In this document: piece by piece, positions 47,890 through 60,000 of the stretch
Layout: each line of letters opens with the position of its first letter
Numbering within the stretch: position 1 is the stretch's first letter
Assembly: GCA_030268105.1 (NCBI GenBank)
Contig: BSDZ01000089.1
Coordinates: 1,984,001 to 2,048,000, forward strand
Direction of reading: 5' to 3'
DNA length: 64,000 nucleotides
Source of the DNA: Volvox africanus
Taxonomy: Eukaryota > Chlorophyta > Chlorophyceae > Chlamydomonadales > Volvocaceae
Position numbers and translations under genes: made by a program
Notes under the pieces: generated by a model
The model's database searches: none
The model's input: only the letters and a program-made list of their open reading frames with translations
What the model was told of the DNA's origin: nothing

Positions 47890-50059
47890 ATATAAAGTAC
47901 TCGTTAGAATGGGCTAAAAGAGGGGTGGATGTGTGGGATGGAAGGGAGGGTCACTGGATTAAGCATGTTTTGACCGCGCATGATTGTCAGGTCAGTTGGT
48001 TATGCGCTGGTTGTTGGTTAATCTGTTGGTTGAAACATGCATCGTTGTTGGTGCATTGTTTGTTGGTCGTTGAGAGCCCGCTGAGGTCACTGCTCAGTTG
48101 CACGTGGGTTGTACTTTCGGAGGTCCATGTGTGCAACGGTCACACAACCGTTCCTTGACGGTCCCACGACTCCCCTTCGAGCGATTTGGAAAGAGGAGGG
48201 GACAAGACATGTGCCTTTCTCCACACTCTCCCAACTCGTTAGAATACTGCGGTAACTTCTCATAACGCTGACATATGTATACATATGACATAACGCTGAC
48301 GATGCTACTGTTCTCTTCCCAACGTTTCACCTCCATCGTTGAAGCCGAGATCGACACGCTTGTGATTTTAGCCATACTTGTCCGACTGGACGGCACTTCC
48401 GCAAACAACTTGCCTCAATTCAGTGCATACATACGTTCTAATCCCTGACAGTCAGCATGACGTAGGTCATAATGATGTGGTGAAGTCGCTGTAGTGTTTA
48501 ACGACAGTGCTCAACAGCATCTTTACCTCTTCACCCTGGAACATCTATCGAGGCACATCTTCTGGAACAGAGATCCCTGAGGGCCATCCTTAAATGGGAG
48601 AGATGCGGTGGCATTTGAGAAGATCTCAAGATGCCACCACATGTTGAGAATATTGCGAATCTTCCCCTCCGTTCGGTGACCATCATACCAATCTTCTAGT
48701 CATTACAAACCAGCAACATCCCATTGCTGGGCCTCTTACTGATCTTATGCGTATCTTTCCACGCCTATGCACAGCAACCCCGAAATTATCAAGTACCGAG
48801 CTTCATAAACCTCCCACCCAGGTAAGGCCTTCGTACGAGTAATCTCCATCGGCATCAAGCATAAACACAGCGAAACGAAACATATCACTTTCACTCGGCG
48901 ACACGGCCCGGGAGATACGTCATGACTTGGGGTGCACCCACAATAACGGGTTCATCAGTGCGCGGTCCTCCACGGGCATCGTACCGTGTAAGTCTTTTGC
49001 TGTCGCGGTCGCTGTTGCTGTTGTTGCTTCTGCCTTGCCGACCGCACACTGCTAGCAGCCGTGCAAAGACGGCGAACAACATAGTTCATGTTGTTCGCCG
49101 TCATAGCTCAGTCCTGTTCCCCAGAGATGTGTAGCACCGACCCCGAGGAACAAGCTCCCTGGTCCCGAGCTCTGGAGGTCCGTCCTTCGCTGTCAACCAA
49201 GCAAATGGTGTCCCCTTCCACGACTTCACACGTTCTTTCACACATTTCATCAAACATTAATGGATGGAATGCGCACATACAGCTACCCTCTAAAACCGCT
49301 TAAAAGAATTAAATGAGTTCGTACTGCAGGGATATCGCAAACAGGCCGCGCCGGGGTATGAAATCGTCAATCCGCGACCAGCTGTGCACAAAACGTTGGT
49401 TGAGGCTCAGCGCCGTTATAATAATACAAGTAGCAACGCAATTACTGATACACACCACATTATGGTACATGCTGCGGGGGAACTCTACACAATGATGAAG
49501 GTACAAGCAAGCAATACAGCAAGCAAACCGTGTATATAGTTCCCACGAAAATCCTTAGAACCATACAATACAATTTGGTGTGAAATACACCACGGGAAAG
49601 GTGGATAACCCGCAGCATCAGCTGGAATGCGAAGGTCACCACCAATGACCTTGGGGCACTATCACCCTTGCTGCTTACCAGGTTACGCTGTCCTTGAGCG
49701 TTGCCAATGCCGGCAGCGCTTAGACCTAAGTATTTTCAATCCTTCTCACAATTAGCTGAATAGGTACGCAATGCTTAGCCCTTCTCGTATACAAGCCTAG
49801 GTGTGCTGACGTCATTCGCATGAAAATATGACTCCCAACAACCCAACCTAAGGGGGAGGGGGGTACCGGCGAGAGAACTCACACTGTCGTATCCGGGTTC
49901 ACAAACTGCTCCCTCTTAATACCTGCAAAATGCATCCTTAGAGTGTGTCCCTCCTTCATCCTTCTTTCCAGGTTCACTCCTCCGATGGGCCCCTGGGGAC
50001 TTACGCCACCCAGCGGTGCCGGCGCCCAACAGCTCACGCCGTCGATGAGTTCTGTAGGA
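47890..50059. other. Intergenic region without a recognised gene
   Basis: About 2.2 kb between the stops of mTERF and AAH. Frames are below 105 codons and lack motifs. A short inverted repeat (TATGTTGTTCGC... / GCGAACAACATA) lies near 49072-49103. Confidence 0.5.
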
Positions 50060-53000
50060 CTACTCGGACAGCGTGAGAGTCGCCGCATAGCTCTGCAGCA
50101 ACTCGGCGCCAGACTTAAAGCTGTCCAGCAGGAAGTAGCGGGTTTGGTAGCCGTCCTTGTAGGACATGCGGGGCAAAGGCTTGGAGGGGTCCAGCTGCTG
50201 CAGTTCCGCCGCGCCTGAGGCCATATGCTTCAGCTCACCAAAGCTGGACAGGATGCCTGTGTGACCGAGTCACAATGCCGCAGTATGATTTTAGAGTGGG
50301 TTTCATGATTTTATTGTGTTTCATATATGTTTTGGGGGTATTTCATGGGGTTTAATGGGGGGTCATTTCATGAAATATTTTTAATCTTTCATGTATTACA
50401 CATTTTTATATTATAATTATACTATTTGATATTAGATTTTGTTCTCTATTTCATGATTTTTGAGTGGATTGGTTACCAGGGAGGGCGCCTTTAGTAAGCG
50501 CAGCAGCACCAAACTTTCGAGAGGGCGCCCCAAGTGGCATCCTCCCAACACTGGCGGGCGAGAAAGGCGGAAACCGTCGCTTTACCTCCAGTAGAGCCAT
50601 TGCACCTGTGGGGTGTGTTACCTTTCCCCCCCCTCCCAACATTCCGTGCCGGAAACGCACTATTAGAAGCGGCAGTTTCCATAGCCTAAGGCGAAACGAC
50701 GCCCTCACTTGCTCGTCATAGAGGTGTGCGTTACTTCGTCCCACAAGGAACACTGGCTAATAGGCAGCAGACAGCCGCTGGACCGCATGTCCCAACCAAA
50801 CGTCCAGTGAAGAATCCTTTCGGGGGGGGGAGGGCGGCAAACGTTTCTGGTATCAGGGCTGTCCCTGTATCCTCGTTTCCGACTATCCCTTTGCCCTCTG
50901 CCAGACCTGCACCCTCAACCTGCGTTGCACGTTATAGATTTGTGTACAATGATTCTTCCTTCGCGTTCTCAAAAACCTCAGGCGTAAGGCCCACCCGACC
51001 GCGTTCCTCATTTGCAAGCATTCCCCCTCACCTGCGCCAAAGGCCTTGACGCTGTCGGACTCTCGCACGACCCCAAACTCCACCGTGTACCAGTACACCT
51101 TCGTCAGGTGCCAGATGGTTTTCTCATCGGCGCCCAAGGAGGCTGCGCCGATGGCTTGCACCAGCCGACAGTACGCGGGGTCGGCTAGCAGTGGCACATG
51201 GCCTACCAAACACGGTCAATAGGAGGGGCACAGCAATCGAAAGCACAGAAGTCGGATCAACGGCAAGTGGTGGCCACACGTTGCCTTGCTGCTCGGGAGT
51301 GCTTCGTGGAGCGAGCCCACGCTGTGCCATTTCACATGGCCACTCTTCAAGGAGCTACTTGCTGGAGGGGCTAACTGAACCACTGGACTGAACCGAGGGG
51401 CTCTGTGGACGCGGCTGAGTAACTATCGCGTGTGACAGTCAGGACATCGCAGACGATAGTGTAAGTCGCGGGGGAAAGCATGCAAGCTAGTATAAGAGAC
51501 AACCTTGACCTCTCGATCACGTCTTTACCCCGCTACATAATACCCGGAAAAGTAACAAGGTCAATTCAATGCGCCACGTGGTTTTGCAGAGACTTACCTA
51601 TAAGCTCGTGCACTACGTCAGGCTCCGGCGTATAGCTAGGGTTGCTGGGGTGACGCATGTACTGCGACCAGGACACATTACATACAGCAAACTGGGCGTC
51701 AGCAACTGTAGCGGGCGCCAAGATCATCCAGTCGCTGATCGTCCGGTCCTCTCTCCTGGCTTTTACAGCACCTCTTCGAGGCAGCGGAAAAAAGCGCCAT
51801 GCGTGTAAAACTGCCTGCAATCTATACCGATCATAGCCCAGCCGCCCACAACACAAACCGCACGATGTTGTGGCCTGACGAGCTGACACAAGCAAACTAC
51901 ATGACAAGCGGCAACGAAGCCCAAACAAAAGTGTTGCACAAAAGTGCAGCATGCTCATTTGTCCCAAACCCCGCAATTATGCGCACCTGTGTCGAATGAA
52001 AATGCCTGCGAAGCAGGGCAAAAGCAGATTAGGGGAGTAACATCTTGATGTCACGGCTGCACAGTAATGTCATGTTGCCCATTCACCGGTGGGCCCCGAT
52101 AAACACAAGCGCATGCTTAGCGCATTACCTGGAAATGCACAATCCGTTGTGCAGCCACAGAACGGGTACTTCCCCTACTGCATAGCTCTTATTCAAGACA
52201 GCGGCGGCCTTCCGTTACGTGAGCCTGAAGGCCTGAAACAGCGTCCCTCCTCCCCCACTGGCAGGAACGCCCCCGCTGAATACGATACGTGTCCCACTCA
52301 CTTGAAAGCCAGCCCCGCCAGGAAATGACGTGGGTGCATCAGGCCCGCCACTGGCCTAATAGTCCAGCCCGTGGTGGCCTGGAGCACCTGGTTCATCGCT
52401 TGAAGCTGGGGAACCTGTCGGACACGCAGTAGGCCTAGCTTCATAAGCGCGCGGATTCTGAGCAATGCTTCTCACAGTGTAAACCCACAAGCTAAGCATT
52501 CCAGCATCGACGATGAAAGCAAACTAAGAATTCCATTCCGCATGGACATTCGCATGGAGGAGATAGGTCGGGAAAACACGGCGTTGAACCCAAACACAGA
52601 TGCCTTACGTACGAGTCCTGGAGGGTCTAAATTCACAGATTAATCAAAGGTTTCTACCCTTGGCGTGGCTTGAACGACGTGCACAAGGCGCTACAAGGCG
52701 CCCTTCTCCGTCCCTACTCACCCTATCGTGCTGAAAGTTGAAAAGCGGTAGGCAGCGCAAGTACTCCTTGCAGGCGTGGCGAGGCAGGAGATCCTGAAGT
52801 TGCTCCAGCACAGTGTTCCAGGTGGCCACTTCCTCCGGGGTATAGTCCACGTCTGGAATGGGAGCGCCACTGCAACCGCCGGGCGGTCCACACGATGAGG
52901 CACTATTGGCCCTAGCTCAAACATGTAAGCTGTGATGTCCCAAGAAACTTTAAAGGCAAAAGAGCGCATGGCAAAACAATCAGCACCGTGTTGTATACAC

Positions 53001-53512
53001 ATTTTAAACTCACACGGCGTGCTCCTTCGCTGCCTCTGCCAACATCGTCCGCCGGAGTTTATATGCCTCATCATGGTAGCCCGGATGATCCTCAGAAAGG
53101 TCCGCACCGAAGCCCAATATCTGTTCGTCACAGAATTCGCGCTTTAGAAGACAAACAGTCGTCGCGGCGATGTGTGTCTGTATCCTAGCCGATGACTGCT
53201 ACGCACCTGACCATTATCAACATCGTAGATACTGCGTATCAATGGTACCTCGTCGACAGCTTGCTGTTTGCCTGCCTGTTGTTTGCATTTGCCTGCGTCC
53301 CGTAGGAAGTTATGCAGTGAGCTGTCAAAGACCACAATCGACATCAGCAACGCTGGATACCTACCTGCCCTAGGACTCCGACTAAGCGCTAGCTGCCTAG
53401 GCTGACTGCGATGAGTGCGTAACCCTTGCGCGCCAGGTCGAGCGGAAACACCGCTGACGTGGCGGGTCTCCGACAGCAAACGGCAAGAATTATGTAATGC
53501 ATAGGAAGACAT
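50060..53512 (-). CDS. AAH: Aromatic amino acid (phenylalanine) hydroxylase
   Basis: Predicted 365-residue iron- and pterin-dependent enzyme turning phenylalanine into tyrosine; algae, mosses and conifers have plastid forms. Nine exons fit in phase: 53365-53512, 53207-53292, 53014-53141, 52722-52869, 52302-52438, 51987-52005, 51598-51661, 51032-51202 and 50060-50256. The first about 50 residues are Ser/Arg-rich, like a plastid transit peptide; no ACT regulatory domain is present. Catalytic core blocks are ILGFGADLSEDHPGY, DYTPEEVATW, HACKEYLRCLP, TGWTIRPVAGL, YTPEPDVVHELIGHVPLL (iron ligands H240, H245) and YWYTVEFGVV (third ligand E285), then KAFGAGILSSFGEL. A 19-nt microexon supplies HFHSTQ before YMRHP. 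The protein stops at SYAATLTLSE, before the usual PF.VxY.PY tetramer arm, so the C-terminus is about 30-35 residues short. The exon 1/2 junction is uncertain. Confidence 0.92.
51987..52005 (-). other. 19-nt microexon of AAH
   Basis: The acceptor CCCTGCTTCGCAG and donor CAG|GTGCGC bracket 19 bases. They complete a split Lys codon and encode HFHSTQ, exactly the length needed to align with the conserved family segment before the YxRH motif. Without it the flanking exons are out of frame. Confidence 0.8.
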
Positions 53513-54025
53513 TGTGGCGTTCCACCCTTCCAATTATAACGGCGTTGGAACTGGTCGCGCACGTGCGGTTGACTAGGTACGTGATTATGAAAGCTAATGT
53601 TACAAGAAATACAAAAACACGATGTGCTGGGTAGCTGTTTATAACACAATCATGCGACAGTGTGCGAGGGTACTATGAGATAAAAACTATTATTACACTC
53701 TTGCCGAAGCCGTCTACCTAGAATGCTCCTGCTGCCTTTGAGCGCAAGTTACAGAACGGATATCCAAGGCATACATATACCGTTCAGCGTCAATTCTGTG
53801 CGTACGGCACCTTACAGAAACGCCATAACAGCCATGGAGAAAACGTTGTCCTACAGCATACCGCCAGCACCGTCATCAGTGCGACGCTAAATGTTTATCC
53901 TCCCGTCAAAATCGGAAGTGCCGCTACAGGTGGCCAAGTGAAAAATCCCACGCCACCGTACTTATCGCTGCAGCCGTGGTAAACAGGTAACAAAAACAAC
54001 GTCGACCCTACCCCTCACTTGTGAT
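53513..54025. other. Intergenic region between AAH start and separase end
   Basis: This space should contain the AAH promoter and the separase 3' UTR. No reading frame of note or clear motif was seen. Confidence 0.5.
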
Positions 54026-57000
54026 TTAGTAAGGAAAATGTTCATTATGTTGGGGCAGACCATAGCAAACAGGTGCCGCGCCAATCAAGTATGGTAGCTT
54101 GCAGGCGCTCCGGCTGTGGGCGACTGCCAGGCCGAGCGGCTCACAGTTCCCCCTAACCATGCACGCGCGCTCAGGCTTGGCAGCGGTAGAAGCGCCGCTG
54201 CAGCTGGTGCTGGACGTAGTGGGCATTGCTCCAGTGCAGCCAAGCCATGCGTGCATTAATGCCTGGCTAAAGCGATCAATGTCCCGATCCGTGACATCCC
54301 ACAGGTTGGCAACCAGCGCAGGGCAACCTGCAGGAATGCACTTGAACATGTCAGAAAACCAACGCAGCACCGCAAGACAGTGAGACGTGTACCTGCCCAC
54401 CGGTTTACTACCATTTGGTAAAAAAGGGTATCGTAACAAAATATACCTTATATAATGCGCACCTGCAAGTAAGTACGCCACGGCGGCACCCGTTGGGTCG
54501 TAAGCTCCATGCAGGCGCAGGCGGCCGCTACTGCAGCCCATCAATAGGCAGCTCGCGCAACGTTGCAACTTGCGCAGCGCGGGTCGGGGCAGGAACTGCT
54601 CCCCGCTACCGTGCCCGAAATAGAGGAACAGTTCATAGGACTGTAGCGCCGCCAGCAGCGTCTTGGCGCAGGGTCGCTCGCCCGTAATACCCTATAGGGT
54701 ATTACGGAGAGGGGACCAACAGCATGAAACCGTGCCGCCGTATACGTGAACCTATGAATGTAAGGCCCCCTACTACCAGCGCCTAATGACAGACGGGTTA
54801 GCGTGTTGGCGCCCTCTACGGCTTGTGCACCTACACCCACTGAAGGAATGATTAGCACTAAACCGTACCTCCCAGAGGGGCTGCGCCTCAAGGATGGGCT
54901 TGAAGAAGCGCTGGGTGTCGAGAAGGTCACCACTTGGGTTTAGTACATAGAAGGCCGAGGGTGTGTATGCGGGAGCGGCATTGTTGTCGGAAGCGGAGGT
55001 TGAGCCACATCTGCCAGTCGCCCCTAGGCCTTCACCTTGTCCGACAAAATTACCCGAAGCACAGGCCCTCTCTGTAAGCTGTGCTGCTGTCGCACAGGCC
55101 GTTGTTAGGTTCAGAATCCGATAAAGATCGTTGCCGTGGCAGCACGGAATGCTTTCCCAAGGAAGAGCGTGCAGCGCAGGGCTGAGCACGAGGAGTACTG
55201 TGCTAGCAATTGGCAGCACTGATCCACCCAGCTCCAAGCTTGGTCCCCCGGCCGTGTTAGTACTGACCACTGGCGTCTTATGTGGCTTGGATGCACAGCG
55301 AGCAGCGTCCGGCCCGCTGCATTCCGAATGCAAATCCTCGCTTATGACCATCGCGCCCGAGCATCTTTGCGTTGCCAGCTGCATGCACGTCGCACGTGCC
55401 GGCCCCTTGCACGCGACGGCCTGGCTGCTGATTTGTATCAATTGCCGAAAATGAAACAGGGACGGGTAAGCGTCGACAAATACGTCATATTGGAAAGGCA
55501 ACTGTTCCTTGTTTCTCCGTCAAAAAATGTGTAATGGCCGGACAAGCTCATTTATGGATTAATCCTACACGTCCACGCACATTACTGGCGAAGGATGCAG
55601 CAATCGCGACACATACCTTGCTGGCTCAGCTTGTGCTGTCGGCCGGCGTGATGCGCGCCTAGCCCGTCCATGCGCATCCAGCATGCCAACCGATTGCGGT
55701 TGCGTGTTATCGGCATCCATGTGCTCGTTGGCCGCACAAGGGGATGTAATGCCTAATCGCCTACAGGAGTCCCGACTTCCCAGGCGTACTGTAGACGCTG
55801 TGCCTTGAAGTTGAGTACATGGATTCGTCCGCGCCCGGGTCATTGGTGCGGCTGGTGTGCCGGCTGCATTACTGCGTGCTGCTGCGTGGCCTATACCTCG
55901 GCCGGCTGGAACACCTCCCGGTGATCCCTTATCATCACGACCGTCACAGGCAACCACTGACGTTGAGCCGGTGCGCAGCTTGAGAAGCTGGACTCGTACG
56001 GCGGCCTCGACCGCTGAGAGCTCCACCGCCAGATTGCTAGCTCCAGAAATCCCAAGCTGACTGCAGATGACGTTCACTAGGGCAGTTACATCGCTTCCGT
56101 GTAGATGGCGCATACCCGATAAGGCAACCACTAGTAGCTCGCGCAGGACTTCCGCATGGCGGCGGCATAACTCCTCGCCAATGCCGCCGTGCTGTCCATG
56201 ATCAGAGGTGAAGTGCTCTTTGATGAAAGCGTCAACAGCGGCTCGCCATATGTCGAGGTGCGCGGCAGGCACTGGCAGCAGCAAGCACCGCCATGGGCCC
56301 AGGCATTGCTCATCAAGCTCCTGCAACAGCCCTTTGACGGCCTCGTTGAGTGAGACACGTGTCTGCACAACATGCATACGACACGAGATAAAACGTCAAC
56401 TACGCGACCACACATTTAACACCAAGATAGATAGCGCGCCATGGCAATAGCAGTACACACATAGCAATCATGGACCATACCTTGTAGCAGAACAACGTAT
56501 CGGGCTGAAGGTCCTACCCTGCACTCACCTTCCACCACTTGACTTTGTGGCTCTGTGATGACGCTGCGTCCTGGTCCATCTGCATGCTGTCCCCACTCTC
56601 CTCCAGCAGCTGGCACAGCCGTGCCACGCAGCGATCAAGGACTTGACTGGCCGGACTTTCCACAGCGGAGGGCACCGACAGCCGATGGCGTGAAGAGTTA
56701 GGGTAGGCCCCCGGCAAGACCGCCAGCAAGGGCACAGCGCCACGTGCAGCGCGTCCCAATAGTAGCTGGCGAGCTGTACAAAGAGCCGGGGACGAGGGAC
56801 GAACGGATGAGCACGAGCAAGAAACTTGGCACACACATCAGGCGGCGCAACAGTCCAGAAGTTACGGAACTACCAGCACCAAGTCTATCTCACCTTGGGG
56901 GTCCTGGATGACACAAGAGACCACGGCGCCCTCGGGCAGGCGGTCAAACACACAGTGCAGCCACCTTTCCGCACCAGTTTCTAGCCTTAGGAAGGCGTTT

Positions 57001-60000
57001 GTGCTGCTCGTGCCATCTTCACGAAGTCCGGAGAGCATCGTGAGAGCAGAATCACATACATCCGCCGCTATGATGCATTCCTTCTGCCCTGAGTTGCAGT
57101 CCTCCGTGACGGCTTCAGCCGTACAGTTGAAATCGGAGATACTCCCTGTGCAGATGTCCGAGACGACCGCATGTGGAGGCTGTCGTACACTTCTGCATGC
57201 ATAGCGCCTGGACTCTCGCTGCAGCGCCTGCTCCTGAGCGTACGACATACCCTGCCCTAGGTGCAAGAACATAGTAGCTGCGTAAGGAAGGCCCAGTGCT
57301 ATTGACGCATGTAGCAGTTGGCGGCACGCATACACGGCGGCAAGCGGCAATTGCCAACAGAGCTCCAAGGACTGAAGCAATGCTGGGATGCTGCAGGAAA
57401 AAGCTTGCAAACCAGGCCTGGCAGAAAGAGATATGCCTTCCAGTTGCTTGCCATCTGGGGATTCTGGAATCCTCTGTTGCTTTGAGCGGCCTTTGGACGA
57501 GCCGCTGCTGGCTTTTCCCTTTCCACCTGCAATCACAGCGTGCAACTCATGAGTTGATGCATTAAGGCCAAACGATCCCATTCGGAAAAAAAGAGTGCTT
57601 ACCCCGCTTTCCTGACTGATCAGTGCCATTTGACCCAGCGGTGGTGTCAGACGGAATGCTGCTGGATACCTCCTCTTCGCCAAGTTTTGCGCTGCGGCTA
57701 TCGGATTCGCCAAGGCCTACGACAGATGCACTGCCACAGCTGTACGGGGTGGCCTGTAACCTCGCAAACGCCTGATGGGCCAACAGAAGGCCGTAGTCAA
57801 CTGGCCAAACTTCCGCTGCTGTGCGGACGAAGTATGCTTTTGCTGCATGCTGCAACTGCCCCAATGTGCCCTCCAAGAGCTGAGCGGCTTCTTGGCCATG
57901 CCCAAGCCGCAACAATCCCTCAGCACGGATTCTTTCAAGCTGGGCGCGTACGCAGACATTATGCCAGACCAGCGAGTCAAGGCGCATCGGTGGAATCTCT
58001 GTACAGTTCAGTCCGCAGGCGTCACTCAGATGGACTGTCGTCACCGGAATGCCGAGGGTGCTAATGCCCTTCTGGCTGGCCTCGTCTACCATTTGAAGGT
58101 TTTCATGCAGCAGTGCGAGGCGCGCGCGGGCTGAGTACACATGAGTGGTCAGCAATGCCGCTTCGGCAGCACTCAAGCTGGGCTGTGCGACGGAATCTTT
58201 GCAATCTACACATACGCCTGTGCCAGCTGTCTCAATATGCGCGGCTGCGGCCTCACCATCACCTCGCCGACAGGACAGCTCCGCCAAGTAACTGTTGCAG
58301 AGGGACTGTACGCCGGCAGCACCGAACAGCTCCGCTGTACGACTGCACTCTCTCCACAGGCAACTGGCATCTTCAACACAGCCTGCGGCCTCAAATATGC
58401 GAGCCGCATAATGGAGAGATGCAAGGTGCGCAGCCGTCACTGCCCACGCCAGCCCAACAGTAAGTCCACGGCCAGAGCGCATTTCCGATGAACCAATCGC
58501 TGCAAGGGTATCTGAGGAAGGTGCCGCTTCTCCACCTGACTGCTGATCCACATTCATGCCAAGATCGTCCGGGGCATAGTCCAACGCGCTAGCCAACGTA
58601 CCCGACTTGACAACTGCGGCAGCTGCTTCCGCTGGCGTCATGTCGCGCACACTTGGCGCGGGGTTCCCCGTGCTCCCGGCTGATCCACCCTTGCACGCCA
58701 AGCTTGTGCACTCTATGGACATGAACATGCTACATGTGATGCGCAGCGACTCTTGCGCCTGGGTGTAGGCAAGCGACGTTTTTCCCGCACGCAGGTAGGC
58801 GGCAGCTGCAAGCTGGTGGCACTGACTCCGCAGTAGCATTGACGTTGAACCATGGCGCAGGAAACCGCGCAGTTCGAGCTCCGTGGCACAGGAGTCAGCA
58901 ATCGCAGCAACTGCGGTATGGTCGACTGCGTCTGTTGCATAGGCGTTCCTGCAGATGCATGAGGCCAAACATATCGCATACGTAACTGTAATGCCAACCC
59001 GCCAGTACCCATCACACCTCAATGCTTCTGTGACCTTCAGGATCTCGGCCAGCTTCTTGTCCGGCTGCGTGTCCTTAAAGATTTCGGCGAGGGGGGCAGT
59101 CAGCTGAACCGCAAGCAACCATGTCGTGCAATTCGTAAACGGCATTGTTGAGGACATCAGATACGTGTGCTGCTCACGAAGCTTGACCTGCGGGCAGCGG
59201 GGATGCTAGTATGGAAAGGCACCGATACACCTGCCAACGGACTTATGTTGGCTCAATTCAACGACAACGGCAAAAGCGCATAATTGTGTTTGGCCAAGGT
59301 GGTGAGACTCACCTTAGCCTTTAGGCCGCGCATAAGCTGCCAAATGATTTCATGACTGTAGCGAGCTGCTTCGGGATGCTGAATACCGTGAAGATGCATA
59401 TACTGCTGGACTTGCAGGGCGGCGTGAAGCGTGGCCTGGGGCATTCGCGGCAGCAAAGTCGCACCGTCCCCGACCCACGCTGCTAGCATGCGGCGCCACA
59501 AAGATATAGCCTGGTCGATATGGCCAATCGCAGACGTGTCGGCCTATGGGCAGAAGATTGTCAGGATAGTTTACACGGACCGAATTAGAGGCACGCTTAA
59601 TGACGTTCTTAGGAAATTTGGCGTGCTAACAAAATACTGGCGAAAGGAAGCATAAACCTAGCCAACAAATGGCAACAGACCGGGGCCTGCGTAACCGTCA
59701 TGCAGGTCCGCTGGCACGTGATTTGCAATACACATCATACATGTATTTATTCTTTGTGCCCAGGAACCTTTCGCAACCCACCCACCATGCGTCCTTTAAT
59801 TTGACACTGTGCAAGGCACAGGCCCAGCTGTGCGTGCGCCAGCGCGGCCGAGTCCAGCAGACCAAGATCAGCAGCATGCAAAGCCCCGGCGTCGTTCTGC
59901 ATCTCGCTCACGAGCGCGTCCAGTAGCTCACAACTGGCGCTTAGATCGCAGACCTGGGCTTCAAGAGCTGCCGTGGAAGTTAACGCCTTCACCAGGAGCT

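Noticed and set aside
51566..51976. Long AAH exon reading through from 51976
   Set aside because: It would duplicate the residues before YMRH and is out of phase with the preceding exon; the 19-nt microexon solves both problems.
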